Positions 8,938 through 16,252 of a DNA stretch of 64,000 nt are shown here, one piece after another. The stretch covers positions 56,861 through 120,860 of the forward strand of contig DATAID010000021.1 in the NCBI GenBank assembly GCA_036262835.1. Reading direction: 5' to 3'. The notes below the pieces were generated by a model. It made no database searches. It was given only the letters and a program-made list of their open reading frames with translations, and was not told where the DNA came from. Each line of letters begins with the position of its first letter. The first letter of the stretch is position 1. The translations under genes and the position numbers were made by a program. Source of the stretch: RBG-16-66-20 sp036262835 (lineage in GTDB: Bacteria > Pseudomonadota > Gammaproteobacteria > Burkholderiales > SG8-39).

Positions 8938-9310
8938 GCCTGCTCCAGGATCGCACCGACCTCGCATAGCCCGGCGGCAGCTCGATCGAGCCGAGCTCCT
9001 CGGGTGCGTACAGCCCGAACGCCGAATGCTCTTCGCTCAACGCGGGCTTGAACTCGCCGCGCAGGCGGCAGCCGTAGGTGACGATGAACACATGCCGCCC
9101 GGCAATCACCTCGAAGAGGTAGCTGTCGAGGAGCCTGAGCGGCTCGACCTTCACCGCAAGCTCCTCCTCGAACTCGCGCTCGAGCGTTTCTTCCGGGGTC
9201 TCGCCGATCTCCAGGCCGCCGCCGGGCAATTCCCAGCCGCGCCGGTCGTTGCGCACCAGCACGGCCTTGCCATCGACGAGGAGCACCCCCTTGATGGACA
9301 CGCGAAACAT
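8930..9310 (-). CDS. NUDIX hydrolase
   Basis: A 126-residue single-domain NUDIX protein. The NUDIX box spans residues 31-53 (GGLEIGETPEETLEREFEEE then LAV): G31, E37, R45, E46, E49 and E50 fit the consensus, but the Gly near the end of the box is Ala (A52). These enzymes hydrolyse nucleoside diphosphates linked to another moiety, using Mg2+ held by the box glutamates. The start ATG overlaps the HAD gene stop as ATGA, and its end overlaps the metallopeptidase-like gene. It may be a house-cleaning enzyme carried along in this cassette. Confidence 0.88.
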   Translation of the reverse strand: MFRVSIKGVLLVDGKAVLVRNDRRGWELPGGGLEIGETPEETLEREFEEELAVKVEPLRLLDSYLFEVIAGRHVFIVTYGCRLRGEFKPALSEEHSAFGLYAPEELGSIELPPGYARSVRSWSRLA

Positions 9311-10002
9311 CAGGCAAGGATTCCGGGAATCTTCAGGACCTCCGGAAGCTGCACGATGTGGTGATCGGCGATCGCCAGCCGCTCGGCAATCCGCTCCGGC
9401 CAGAGCTCCCGGATGATTCCGGAAATGAACACGGCCTTCATGCCGACGGATTTCGCCGCGACGAGCTCGTTGGAGCCGCCGTCGCCGACGAAAAGGCAGT
9501 CCCCGGCCGGCAGGCCGAGCATCTCGAGGCACTTCAGGAAGATCTCCGGATCGGGCTTCGCCATCCCCACATGGCAGGAGATCACTTCGGCATCGAAGAG
9601 GCCGGCGAGCGGGCATTGCGCCCACGACGCCATCTCGATCGCATCGGCGTTGGTGATGAGCCCGACTTTCACGCCGGACTTGCGCAGCCGCTTGAGGGCG
9701 TCGATATTCGCCGCGGGAATCCTGCTCAGCGTATCCCGGAAGCGCTGGATGCGCACCTCGACGGTCGCGCGAATTCTGTCCTCCGGAATCGCCGGATCGA
9801 TCATGTGCGCGAGGCTGCGCACGATGAGAAACGGGTCGGTCAAGGCGCCTGTCAGGCGGTCCCTCGAGCGCTCGTGCAGCACCCCATCCCACGCACGACG
9901 GTCGATTCCCAGCAGCGTCGAAGTGCCGGGCAGGTCGGACCACTCCGACTCCAGACCCGTCAGGGTATGGAACAGGTCGAAGATGACGCCGCGCACCGCC
10001 AT
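9310..10002 (-). CDS. HAD-superfamily hydrolase
   Basis: A 230-residue HAD protein. Motif I is IFDLFHTLT: the nucleophile Asp is present but the second Asp of the usual DxD is Phe. Motif II is GLITNAD, motif III is the Lys in GMAKPDPEIF, and motif IV is FVGDGGSNEL. The DLF form is common in some HAD-IA branches, and haloacid dehalogenases also lack the second Asp, so phosphatase activity should not be assumed. ATGA overlaps join it to the GNAT gene upstream and the NUDIX gene downstream. Confidence 0.87.
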   Translation of the reverse strand: MAVRGVIFDLFHTLTGLESEWSDLPGTSTLLGIDRRAWDGVLHERSRDRLTGALTDPFLIVRSLAHMIDPAIPEDRIRATVEVRIQRFRDTLSRIPAANIDALKRLRKSGVKVGLITNADAIEMASWAQCPLAGLFDAEVISCHVGMAKPDPEIFLKCLEMLGLPAGDCLFVGDGGSNELVAAKSVGMKAVFISGIIRELWPERIAERLAIADHHIVQLPEVLKIPGILA

Positions 10003-10442
10003 CAGTCGCTCAGCTCCATGTGGATGCGCCCGGGCGTCGTTGCCACGACGCGAAAGCCTTCGCGCCCGTAGAACTTGCGCGCCGGATTGACCTCGAGCAC
10101 GCGCACGCGCAGCGGCTTTTTCGCTTCGCGAGCCTCGCGCGCGAGCGCGCGCACGATCCGGGCGCCGATGCCGCGGTTCTGGTGGGAAGGCAGGATGAAG
10201 AGCTGGTCGAGCTGGATGTGGCCGTCGTGCCGCTCGACCCGCAGCACGCCGATATCGGCGCCCTCGAAGCGGATCACCTCCAAGGTCCCCGCCGCGATGC
10301 GCTCGTCGATGGCCATCCTGCTACCCTCGACGTCGAACGCACCCCATTGCTTCTCGTTGTAGTCGCGCATGGTCGTCTCGACGACGCGAAAGACGAATTC
10401 GGCGTCTTCGGCGGCAGCGGTCCGGAAGGCGAGGTCCGTCAC
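10002..10442 (-). CDS. GNAT-family N-acetyltransferase
   Basis: A 146-residue single GNAT domain. The acetyl-CoA pyrophosphate loop is QNRGIGARIV, following the strand LDQLFILPSHQ. The C-terminus has the common VNPARKFYGREGF motif, in which N and Y are typical of small-molecule or peptide acetyltransferases. The substrate is unknown. It starts 13 bp after the TetR gene stop and overlaps the HAD gene, so it is co-transcribed with the ABC/TetR cassette. Confidence 0.9.
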   Translation of the reverse strand: MTDLAFRTAAAEDAEFVFRVVETTMRDYNEKQWGAFDVEGSRMAIDERIAAGTLEVIRFEGADIGVLRVERHDGHIQLDQLFILPSHQNRGIGARIVRALAREAREAKKPLRVRVLEVNPARKFYGREGFRVVATTPGRIHMELSD

Positions 10443-10455
10443 CGGGGTCTTCGCG

Positions 10456-11100
10456 TCAGGCAGAAAGGTAGCCGAGCACCACGTCGGTCATGTGCTTGAG
10501 GCGCTCCGACTTGCTGCGCGCGGAAAGCAGATTGCGGTCGAAGATGGCCGAGAGCGTGTGCCGGTTGCCGAGATAGAAATAGCCCAGCCCGGCGATCGAG
10601 ATGTAGAGCTGGACCGGGTCGACGCCGCGGCGGAACTCGCCCTTCTTCGCGCCACGCTCGAGCACCTCGCGGATCATCGCCACAAAGGGCGAATGCATCG
10701 CGATGATTTGCCGCGAGCGCTTCACGTGGCGCGCGCGGTGCAGGTTCTCGCTGTTGAGCAGCGTCAGGAACTCCGGATGCTCGAGGTAATAGCGCCAGGT
10801 GAACTCCACGAGGCGCCGCATCGCGCCGCGCGGATCGAGGTCGGTGAGGTGCAGCGCGCGCTCGGCGTTGCGGATGCGGCGGTAGTTCTCCTCGAGTACG
10901 GCGAGGAAAAGGTCGTCCTTGTTGCCGAAGTAGTAATAGAGCATGCGCTTGTTCGCGCCCGCCCGCGCCGCGATCCGGTCGACGCGCGCGCCGCCGAGGC
11001 CAAAACGGGCAAACTCTTCTTCAGCCGCGGCCAGAATCCGCCCTTGATTGCGTGCAGGATCGCGCCGCGAAGCGACGCGATGGGGATTCCTCCTGTTCAT
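10456..11100 (-). CDS. TetR-family transcriptional regulator
   Basis: A 214-residue regulator. The N-terminal helix-turn-helix runs from RILAAAEEEFARFG through RVDRIAARAGANKRMLYYYFGNKDDLF, a classic TetR pattern; the C-terminal 130 residues are a ligand-binding helical domain. The ATG at 11100 overlaps the ABC ATPase stop as ATGA; longer frames upstream only shadow that gene. TetR proteins often repress their own operon and nearby transport genes, and this is the only one-component regulator in the window. It is a candidate, unproven, for binding the TTAACC-N5-GTTAC sites. Confidence 0.93.
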   Translation of the reverse strand: MNRRNPHRVASRRDPARNQGRILAAAEEEFARFGLGGARVDRIAARAGANKRMLYYYFGNKDDLFLAVLEENYRRIRNAERALHLTDLDPRGAMRRLVEFTWRYYLEHPEFLTLLNSENLHRARHVKRSRQIIAMHSPFVAMIREVLERGAKKGEFRRGVDPVQLYISIAGLGYFYLGNRHTLSAIFDRNLLSARSKSERLKHMTDVVLGYLSA

Positions 11101-11870
11101 TCCATGCCGAGCAGCTTGTAGATCCGCCGCGTGTACTCGCCGAAGCGCTCGTGCGTCTTCATGTCGAGCGTCCGCGGGTGGGGCAGCTCGATCGGGAAGT
11201 TGTCGGCCATCTTCGCAGGCCCCGCCGTGAGCACGAGCACGCGGGTGCCAAGGAAGACCGCCTCGGAGATGCCGTGCGTGACGAAGACGATGGTCTTGCC
11301 CGCCTCCTTCCAGATGCGCAGGAGCTCGAGGTTCATCTTCTCGCGGGTGAGCGCATCGAGCGCCCCGAAGGGCTCGTCCATCAGCACTAGCTTCGGATCG
11401 TGCACGAGCGAGCGTGCGATCGCCGCGCGCTGCTGCATGCCGCCCGAGAGCTCGTACGGATACTTGTCCTCGTAGCCGGTGAGCCCCACCAGCGCCAGAA
11501 GGCTTTTTGCCCTGTCTTTTGCCTCCAAACGGGGAATTCCAAGAATTTCCGCAGGCAAAAGCACGTTCTCCAGAATCCGGCGCCACTTGAGCAGCAGCGG
11601 CGCCTGGAACACCATCCCCACGTCGCGCGCCGGGTCGAACGAGTGCGTCGCCGAGCCGATCGTCAGCTCGCCGCCGTCGTGCGGATGCAGGCCCGCGAGG
11701 ATCTTGAGCAAGGTCGACTTCCCGCAGCCCGAGGGGCCGACCATCGAGACGAGCTCGCCCGGCATGACGTCGAAGGTCGCGTCCGACACCGCGAGGTGCT
11801 CCTGCCCGGCCCGGCGGTAGACCTTGCGGACGCCGCGCAGGCGGATGAAGGGTTCAGCCGATCCGGGCAT
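11097..11870 (-). CDS. ABC transporter ATP-binding protein (nitrate/sulfonate/taurine type)
   Basis: A 257-residue ATPase. Walker A is GPSGCGKST, the Q-loop is VFQAPLLLKWR, the signature is LSGGMQQR, and Walker B is LVLMDEPFGALD, followed by the switch His in FVTHGISEA. The pattern matches the SsuB/TauB group that drives import of sulfonates, pyrimidine precursors and similar solutes. It overlaps the permease gene by 17 bp and the TetR gene by 4 bp. The matching binding protein is most likely the divergent gene at 14419. Confidence 0.94.
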   Translation of the reverse strand: MPGSAEPFIRLRGVRKVYRRAGQEHLAVSDATFDVMPGELVSMVGPSGCGKSTLLKILAGLHPHDGGELTIGSATHSFDPARDVGMVFQAPLLLKWRRILENVLLPAEILGIPRLEAKDRAKSLLALVGLTGYEDKYPYELSGGMQQRAAIARSLVHDPKLVLMDEPFGALDALTREKMNLELLRIWKEAGKTIVFVTHGISEAVFLGTRVLVLTAGPAKMADNFPIELPHPRTLDMKTHERFGEYTRRIYKLLGME

Positions 11871-12612
11871 CTTTCACGACCAGGAGTTTTTCCAGAAGCA
11901 GAACCGACCCGTACAGGACCATTCCGAGCAAGGTGATCAGCAGCACGGCCATGAACATGGCCGGCGTATCGAGCGTCACCTGCACCTGCAGCATGAGATA
12001 GCCCAGGCCCTTGTCCGAGCCGAGGAACTCGCCGACGATCGCGCCCGCCACCGCGAGGATCGCCGCCACCTTCATCCCGGAGAAGATGTAGGGCAGCGCG
12101 CCGGGCAGCTGGATCTTGGTGAAGAGCTGCCATCGCGAGCCCTTCAACGAGTGCACGAGGTCGAGGAGCTCCGGCTCGATCTCGCGCAAGCCCCGCGCCG
12201 TGGTAAGCAGGATCGGAAACACGCAGATCGAGAACGCCATCAGCGTGTTCGGAAAGATGCCGTACTTGAACCAGACGATGATGAGCGGCCCGAGGGCGAC
12301 CTTGGGCACCATGTTGAGAGAAACCAGTATCGGCAGGAAGAAGGCTTCCAGCGTCTTCGACCAGGTGAAGAGCAGTGCTGCGGCGACCCCCACGACGAGC
12401 GCGAGCACGTAGCCGCCGAAAATCTCGGTGCCGGTGACGACGACGTTGGCCCACCAGTTGTAGTGCGGCTGCAGGAACGCGTCGAGCGTCGCGCCCGGCG
12501 AGGGCATGACGAACTTGGGCACATTGCCCAGCTTGACGAAGAGGTACCAGGCCAGGACGAGCGCGACGTGCGCGAGCACGGCGAGCGACCAGCGGAAGGC
12601 ATTAGCGCTCAT
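11854..12612 (-). CDS. ABC transporter permease (BPD transport type)
   Basis: A 252-residue inner-membrane protein with about six segments. The coupling loop that docks the ATPase is visible in KGSRWQLFTKIQLPGALPYI, the EAA-like motif. It resembles SsuC/TauC permeases, which act as homodimers with one ATPase pair. The start ATG overlaps the PhyH gene stop as ATGA; the end overlaps the ATPase gene. Confidence 0.93.
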   Translation of the reverse strand: MSANAFRWSLAVLAHVALVLAWYLFVKLGNVPKFVMPSPGATLDAFLQPHYNWWANVVVTGTEIFGGYVLALVVGVAAALLFTWSKTLEAFFLPILVSLNMVPKVALGPLIIVWFKYGIFPNTLMAFSICVFPILLTTARGLREIEPELLDLVHSLKGSRWQLFTKIQLPGALPYIFSGMKVAAILAVAGAIVGEFLGSDKGLGYLMLQVQVTLDTPAMFMAVLLITLLGMVLYGSVLLLEKLLVVKDARIG

Positions 12613-13340
12613 GTGATCCTCATGAAGACGGAAGCGTCGTAGGGAAGCGCGGGGCTGATGAAGGCGTTGTCGTTGCGCACGTAGTGCAGCGCGCAGGCGC
12701 GCCGCCAGCGCGCCGAGCGGTTGACCCCGGACTGGTGCACGGTGCCGCCATGGTGGAAGGAGACGCCGCCCTTGGGCACCGGCGCAGAGGTCATGGGCAT
12801 TCCGCCCAGATCCTGGTCAGCGATCTGCAGGTTGAAGGGCTCGTCCGCCGGCGCGAAATGACGGATGAGCGCTTTGCGGTGCGAGCCCTCGCCGAAGGCC
12901 ATGCAGCCGTTCTCGGCCGTGGCGTCATCGAGCGCGATCCACGCGGTGACGAGCGCTTCCGGATCGCGCGGGCCGAAATAGAAATTGTCCTGGTGCGCGG
13001 GCTTCGGCCCGCCGCCCTCCGGCGCCTTGAAGAAGATCTGGCTGAAGCACACCTGCACGCCTTTGCCGATCAGTGCTTCGACCCGCCCGACCAGGCGCGG
13101 ATCGCGCGCGAGGCGCTCCACCGACGCGCGGTGGAAATGCGGGTTATCCAGCTTGCGCAGCACTTCTCGTGCCTTGACCCCGCCGTCCACGTACCAGCGC
13201 CGCTGATCGGGCGCGAGCGCGGCGAGAAACTCCTCGCCCCAGCGGCCGATGTCCTCCACGACGGCGTCCATCTCGGCCGCGGTGAAGACACCAGGCACCG
13301 TCAGGTGGCCTTTACTCCGGAATTCCTTCAGGTCAACCAC
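12609..13340 (-). CDS. Phytanoyl-CoA dioxygenase (PhyH)-family protein
   Basis: A 243-residue non-heme iron dioxygenase of the PhyH group. The iron triad is H116 and D118 (KPAHQDNFYFG) with distal H202 (GGTVHQSGVN); R211 to R214 can bind 2-oxoglutarate. Bacterial members hydroxylate diverse small molecules, ectoine among them. I chose the GTG at 13340, which overlaps the DapA gene end by 13 bp; the frame continues upstream to 13655 only as its shadow. With a DapA-like lyase and an importer, it probably oxidises an imported substrate (inference). Confidence 0.88.
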   Translation of the reverse strand: MVDLKEFRSKGHLTVPGVFTAAEMDAVVEDIGRWGEEFLAALAPDQRRWYVDGGVKAREVLRKLDNPHFHRASVERLARDPRLVGRVEALIGKGVQVCFSQIFFKAPEGGGPKPAHQDNFYFGPRDPEALVTAWIALDDATAENGCMAFGEGSHRKALIRHFAPADEPFNLQIADQDLGGMPMTSAPVPKGGVSFHHGGTVHQSGVNRSARWRRACALHYVRNDNAFISPALPYDASVFMRIT

Positions 13341-14362
13341 CGCCGCAGATTCTTGCGCACAAATTTGTCGTCGTTCATTTCCGGATAGGCCTCGTACACC
13401 CGGTCGATCTCTTCCCTCTGCCCGGGCGATAGCGTCTCGTTCGGATCGAGGCACCAGATGCCCGCGAGCAGCCCCTGGCGGCGCAGCACCTCGTGGCAGC
13501 CGGGGATGCAGCCGGCGAAGTCGTTCGCCACGTCGAAAAATGCGCTGTTGGCGTCGGTGACTTTCGAGTCCAGCGCAAGAATGCTTTTGCTCACCGACTT
13601 TGTTTTCCTGATTTTTTCCAGAAGCTTGACAGCACTTCGCGTCCAGACGCTCCAATGACCCAGCAGCCCGCCTTTGATGCGGACTTCGATTCCCTTGACG
13701 ACAAACGGCACCAGCAAATCCAGCACGATGTGGTCGTCGTTGCCGGTGTAGAGCGTGACGCGCTTCTCGGCGCGCGCGGCGACCAGGCCCTTCACCACAT
13801 CGAGCGTGCGGTAGCGGTTGAAAGGCGCGATCTTGATGGCGATCACGTTGTCGATCAGGCAGAAGCGGCGCCAGAATTCCGCCGGCAGGTGGATTCCGCC
13901 GACGGCCGGCTGCAGGTAGAAGCCGACGAGCGGAATCTCGGCCGCGACCGCGGCGCAGTGCTCGACCAGCTCGTCGATGGAAGCGCCCTTCATGGGCGCG
14001 AGCGAGAGCATGCCCGCGTGATAGCCGAGGTCGAGGGCTTTTTTCGCTTCTTTCCGCGCCTGGTCCGTCCTGCCCGACAGACCTGCGATCAGCACCACCG
14101 GCCTGCGGACCCAGGTGCTCGCCTCCTCGGCGGCGAGCTTCAGAACCGGCTCGTAGAGTCCCGCCTCGCGGATCGCGAACTGCGTCGCGTGCACGCCGAC
14201 GGCGAGCCCGCCCGAGCCCGCGTCGAGGTAATAGCGGCTGAGCGCGCGCTGGCGGCGCACATCCAGGCGGCGCGCGGCGTCGAGGGCGAGCGGGTGCGCA
14301 GGAATGACCGTTCCCCGACGCAGCAGCGCGAGTATTTCAGCGGGCAGCTGGGTCCAGTGCAT
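13328..14362 (-). CDS. DapA-like (dihydrodipicolinate synthase family) lyase
   Basis: A 344-residue TIM-barrel protein. K177 in AIKIAPF is the expected Schiff-base lysine, and Y149 in GFYLQP the usual proton-shuttling tyrosine. The N-terminus (RRGTVIPAHPLAL) is typical of an uncharacterised DHDPS-related subgroup rather than true DapA, so an aldolase or dehydratase acting on a 2-keto acid is likely. It is the first gene of the operon. The ATG at 14362 lies 1 nt from operator site 2; an ATG at 14392 with a nearby GAGAGG is an alternative that would place the motif inside the coding region. Confidence 0.86.
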   Translation of the reverse strand: MHWTQLPAEILALLRRGTVIPAHPLALDAARRLDVRRQRALSRYYLDAGSGGLAVGVHATQFAIREAGLYEPVLKLAAEEASTWVRRPVVLIAGLSGRTDQARKEAKKALDLGYHAGMLSLAPMKGASIDELVEHCAAVAAEIPLVGFYLQPAVGGIHLPAEFWRRFCLIDNVIAIKIAPFNRYRTLDVVKGLVAARAEKRVTLYTGNDDHIVLDLLVPFVVKGIEVRIKGGLLGHWSVWTRSAVKLLEKIRKTKSVSKSILALDSKVTDANSAFFDVANDFAGCIPGCHEVLRRQGLLAGIWCLDPNETLSPGQREEIDRVYEAYPEMNDDKFVRKNLRRWLT

Positions 14363-14363
14363 G

Positions 14364-14390
14364 TTAACCGGGTGGTTACCCGATGGTAAC
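14364..14390. promoter_or_regulatory. Operator-like motif, site 2, with an adjoining inverted repeat
   Basis: TTAAC-CGGGTG-GTTAC at 14364-14379 matches site 1 at 14 of 16 bases. It overlaps a second perfect inverted repeat, GTTACC-CGAT-GGTAAC, at 14375-14390. Both sit in the 56-bp gap between the DapA-like gene (minus) and the solute-binding protein gene (plus), so one protein could control both directions. Confidence 0.72.
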
Positions 14391-14418
14391 ATCGCCTCTC
14401 GAAAAACTCGGAGGCTCC

Positions 14419-15423
14419 ATGCGCAAATTCCTCGTCGCCGCTGCGGCGGCGCTCGCCGCGTTGCCGGCCGCGGCCCAGCAGAAGCTGGACTTCATCCTCA
14501 ACTGGGTGCCGGGCGGCGACCACGCGCCCTACTACTACGCCAAGGCGCAGGGCTGGTACGCCAAGGAAGGGATCGACCTCAACCTCGAGCCCGGCAAGGG
14601 CTCCGCGCTCGCGACGCAGAAAGTCGGCGCAGGCGCCAACCCGATTGGCCTTGCCGACATGGGCGGCGTGCTCGTCGCCAAGGGCAAGGGCGCCGATACG
14701 GTCGCGGTCTTCAACGTCTACGCCAACTCGCCGCAGGGCCTGTACTGGCTGAAGAGCTCGGGCATCAAGGGCATCAAGGATTTCCCCGGCAAGAAGATCG
14801 GCAACCCGGCCGGCGACGGCGCGCGCGTCATGTGGCCCGCCCTCGCCAAGGCGAACGGCATCGATCCCAAGTCGGTCACCTGGGTCAACATCGACCCGAA
14901 CGCGAAGCTCTCGGCGCTGAAGGCGCACTCGATCGACATCACCACCTCGTTCTACAACCTGCACCATGTGTTCACGCGCGAGCTCGGCGCCGACATGGGC
15001 TTCGTCGCCTGGCGCGACATCGGCCTCAACCCCTACGGCAACTCGGTGATCGTGAACGCCGACTTCCTCGCCAAGAACAAGCCGCTCATCGCCAAGTTCG
15101 TGAAGGTGACGCAGCGCGCCTTCGGCGCCTGCGTGAAGGATCCCAAGCCCTGCATCAAGGCGCTGATCGACGCGAACGGCGCGTTGAATCTGGAGAACGA
15201 GACCGTCAACTGGGAGCTGGTCGAGGTGCTGATGAGCGACAAGGTCTCGCAGACCGTCGCGCTCGGCTGGCACGACGACGCGCGCATGAAGGCGGACTAC
15301 GAGCTGGTGAAGGACTACGTCGGCGTCGACAAGCCCTATGACGTCAAGTCGACCTACACGAACGAGTTTCTCGACAAGTCCATCAAGATGAAGCCGGTCA
15401 GGCCCTGGACGCCGAAGGGATGA
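14419..15423 (+). CDS. ABC transporter substrate-binding protein (NMT1/THI5-like)
   Basis: A 334-residue periplasmic protein with signal peptide MRKFLVAAAAALAALPAAAQ. The mature N-terminus (KLDFILNWVPGGDHAPYYYA) is characteristic of the NMT1/THI5/SsuA fold that binds pyrimidine precursors, sulfonates and other small acids. GGAGG at 14410-14414 gives good spacing to the ATG at 14419; an earlier in-frame start at 14383 was rejected because it precedes the signal peptide. It is divergent from the operon encoding the matching permease and ATPase. Confidence 0.93.
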   Translation: MRKFLVAAAAALAALPAAAQQKLDFILNWVPGGDHAPYYYAKAQGWYAKEGIDLNLEPGKGSALATQKVGAGANPIGLADMGGVLVAKGKGADTVAVFNVYANSPQGLYWLKSSGIKGIKDFPGKKIGNPAGDGARVMWPALAKANGIDPKSVTWVNIDPNAKLSALKAHSIDITTSFYNLHHVFTRELGADMGFVAWRDIGLNPYGNSVIVNADFLAKNKPLIAKFVKVTQRAFGACVKDPKPCIKALIDANGALNLENETVNWELVEVLMSDKVSQTVALGWHDDARMKADYELVKDYVGVDKPYDVKSTYTNEFLDKSIKMKPVRPWTPKG

Positions 15424-15424
15424 G

Positions 15425-16252
15425 CTAGCCGAGCTCGGGGCCGGCCGGACAGAAGACGAGTCCCGCCGCGCCGGGCGCGCGCGCCTCGCCCGGCGCGTGC
15501 ACCATGCGCGTGAAGGGGCGCTGCAACACGAAGCCGGCTTCCTCGAGCCGGCTTTTCATTTCGGCTCGGGAATCGAGCAGATCGAGGTAGACCGGCGGCT
15601 TCACGGCCGCGAGCGCGGCGCAGAGCAGCTCCCAGGCGCCCTCCTCGTCGCGGGCGACGAGCGGTCCGATCTGCGTCGCTTCCCGTCCCTCGCGCCCGAG
15701 CACGAATCCCGAATCGGAAATGAGCGCGGCCTGCGGAAGGCGCCGCGCCAGATTCCGCAGCACCCCTTCGCGATCCGCACCGAAAGCCTCCTTGTCGACC
15801 TCCAGAATCCGGGGCCAGTCGGAAGCGGCGATCGGCCTTGCGCCCTTTCCCTTCAAAGTAATTTCTCCTGAAAGCGAAAAGCGCTTGAAGCCCCAGGTCG
15901 GCCTGAAGCCTTCCTGCCTGTAGACCTCGAATCCTGCCGGCGTCGCGTCGAGAAGCGAGGCGCGGCCGGCCCCGGAATTTTCCGCCAGGGCCTTTTTCAG
16001 GAGCTGCGTCGCGAAGCCTTTGCGGCGGTGCTCGGGCAGCACGAGCACCATCGCCACCCAGGCAAAGCGCGGCCCGTAGGGCAACACGACGGTCGAGGCG
16101 GCGAGCGTCCCGTCCTCGAGCGCAATGCCCCAGCCGTGCCCGAAGCCGAGCATCAGGCGCCAGTCGGCCTCGTTCTGGTTCCAGTGTGCCGACTTCGAGA
16201 GCGCCATGCACCCGGCGAGGTGCGCCTCGCCCAGGACCTCAGTATTTGCCAT
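15425..16252 (-). CDS. GNAT-family acetyltransferase, two-domain length
   Basis: A 275-residue protein. Residues 1 to about 135 form a GNAT domain with the acetyl-CoA loop PEHRRKGFATQLL and the later YRQEGFRPTWGF; the remainder looks like a second, more diverged GNAT-like half, ending in a conserved-looking RPFTRMVHA. This is the size of a family of paired-GNAT proteins of unknown substrate. The ATG at 16252 lies 14 bp inside the end of the epimerase-like gene. It converges on the binding-protein gene with 1 bp between stops. Confidence 0.8.
   Translation of the reverse strand: MANTEVLGEAHLAGCMALSKSAHWNQNEADWRLMLGFGHGWGIALEDGTLAASTVVLPYGPRFAWVAMVLVLPEHRRKGFATQLLKKALAENSGAGRASLLDATPAGFEVYRQEGFRPTWGFKRFSLSGEITLKGKGARPIAASDWPRILEVDKEAFGADREGVLRNLARRLPQAALISDSGFVLGREGREATQIGPLVARDEEGAWELLCAALAAVKPPVYLDLLDSRAEMKSRLEEAGFVLQRPFTRMVHAPGEARAPGAAGLVFCPAGPELG
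15531..15561 (+). terminator. Probable Rho-independent terminator of the binding-protein transcript
   Basis: A 9-bp perfect stem, AAGCCGGCT and AGCCGGCTT, with a 6-nt loop and then TTCATTT on the plus strand, 108 bp after the binding-protein stop. It lies inside the 3' coding part of the convergent GNAT gene, so the same bases serve both strands. The U-tract is short and interrupted. Confidence 0.5.

Noticed and set aside
14364..14419. Thiamine (TPP) riboswitch ahead of the NMT1/THI5-like binding protein
   Set aside because: The gap is only 56 bp and lacks the conserved CUGAGA and related elements; the palindromes there look like protein-binding sites.
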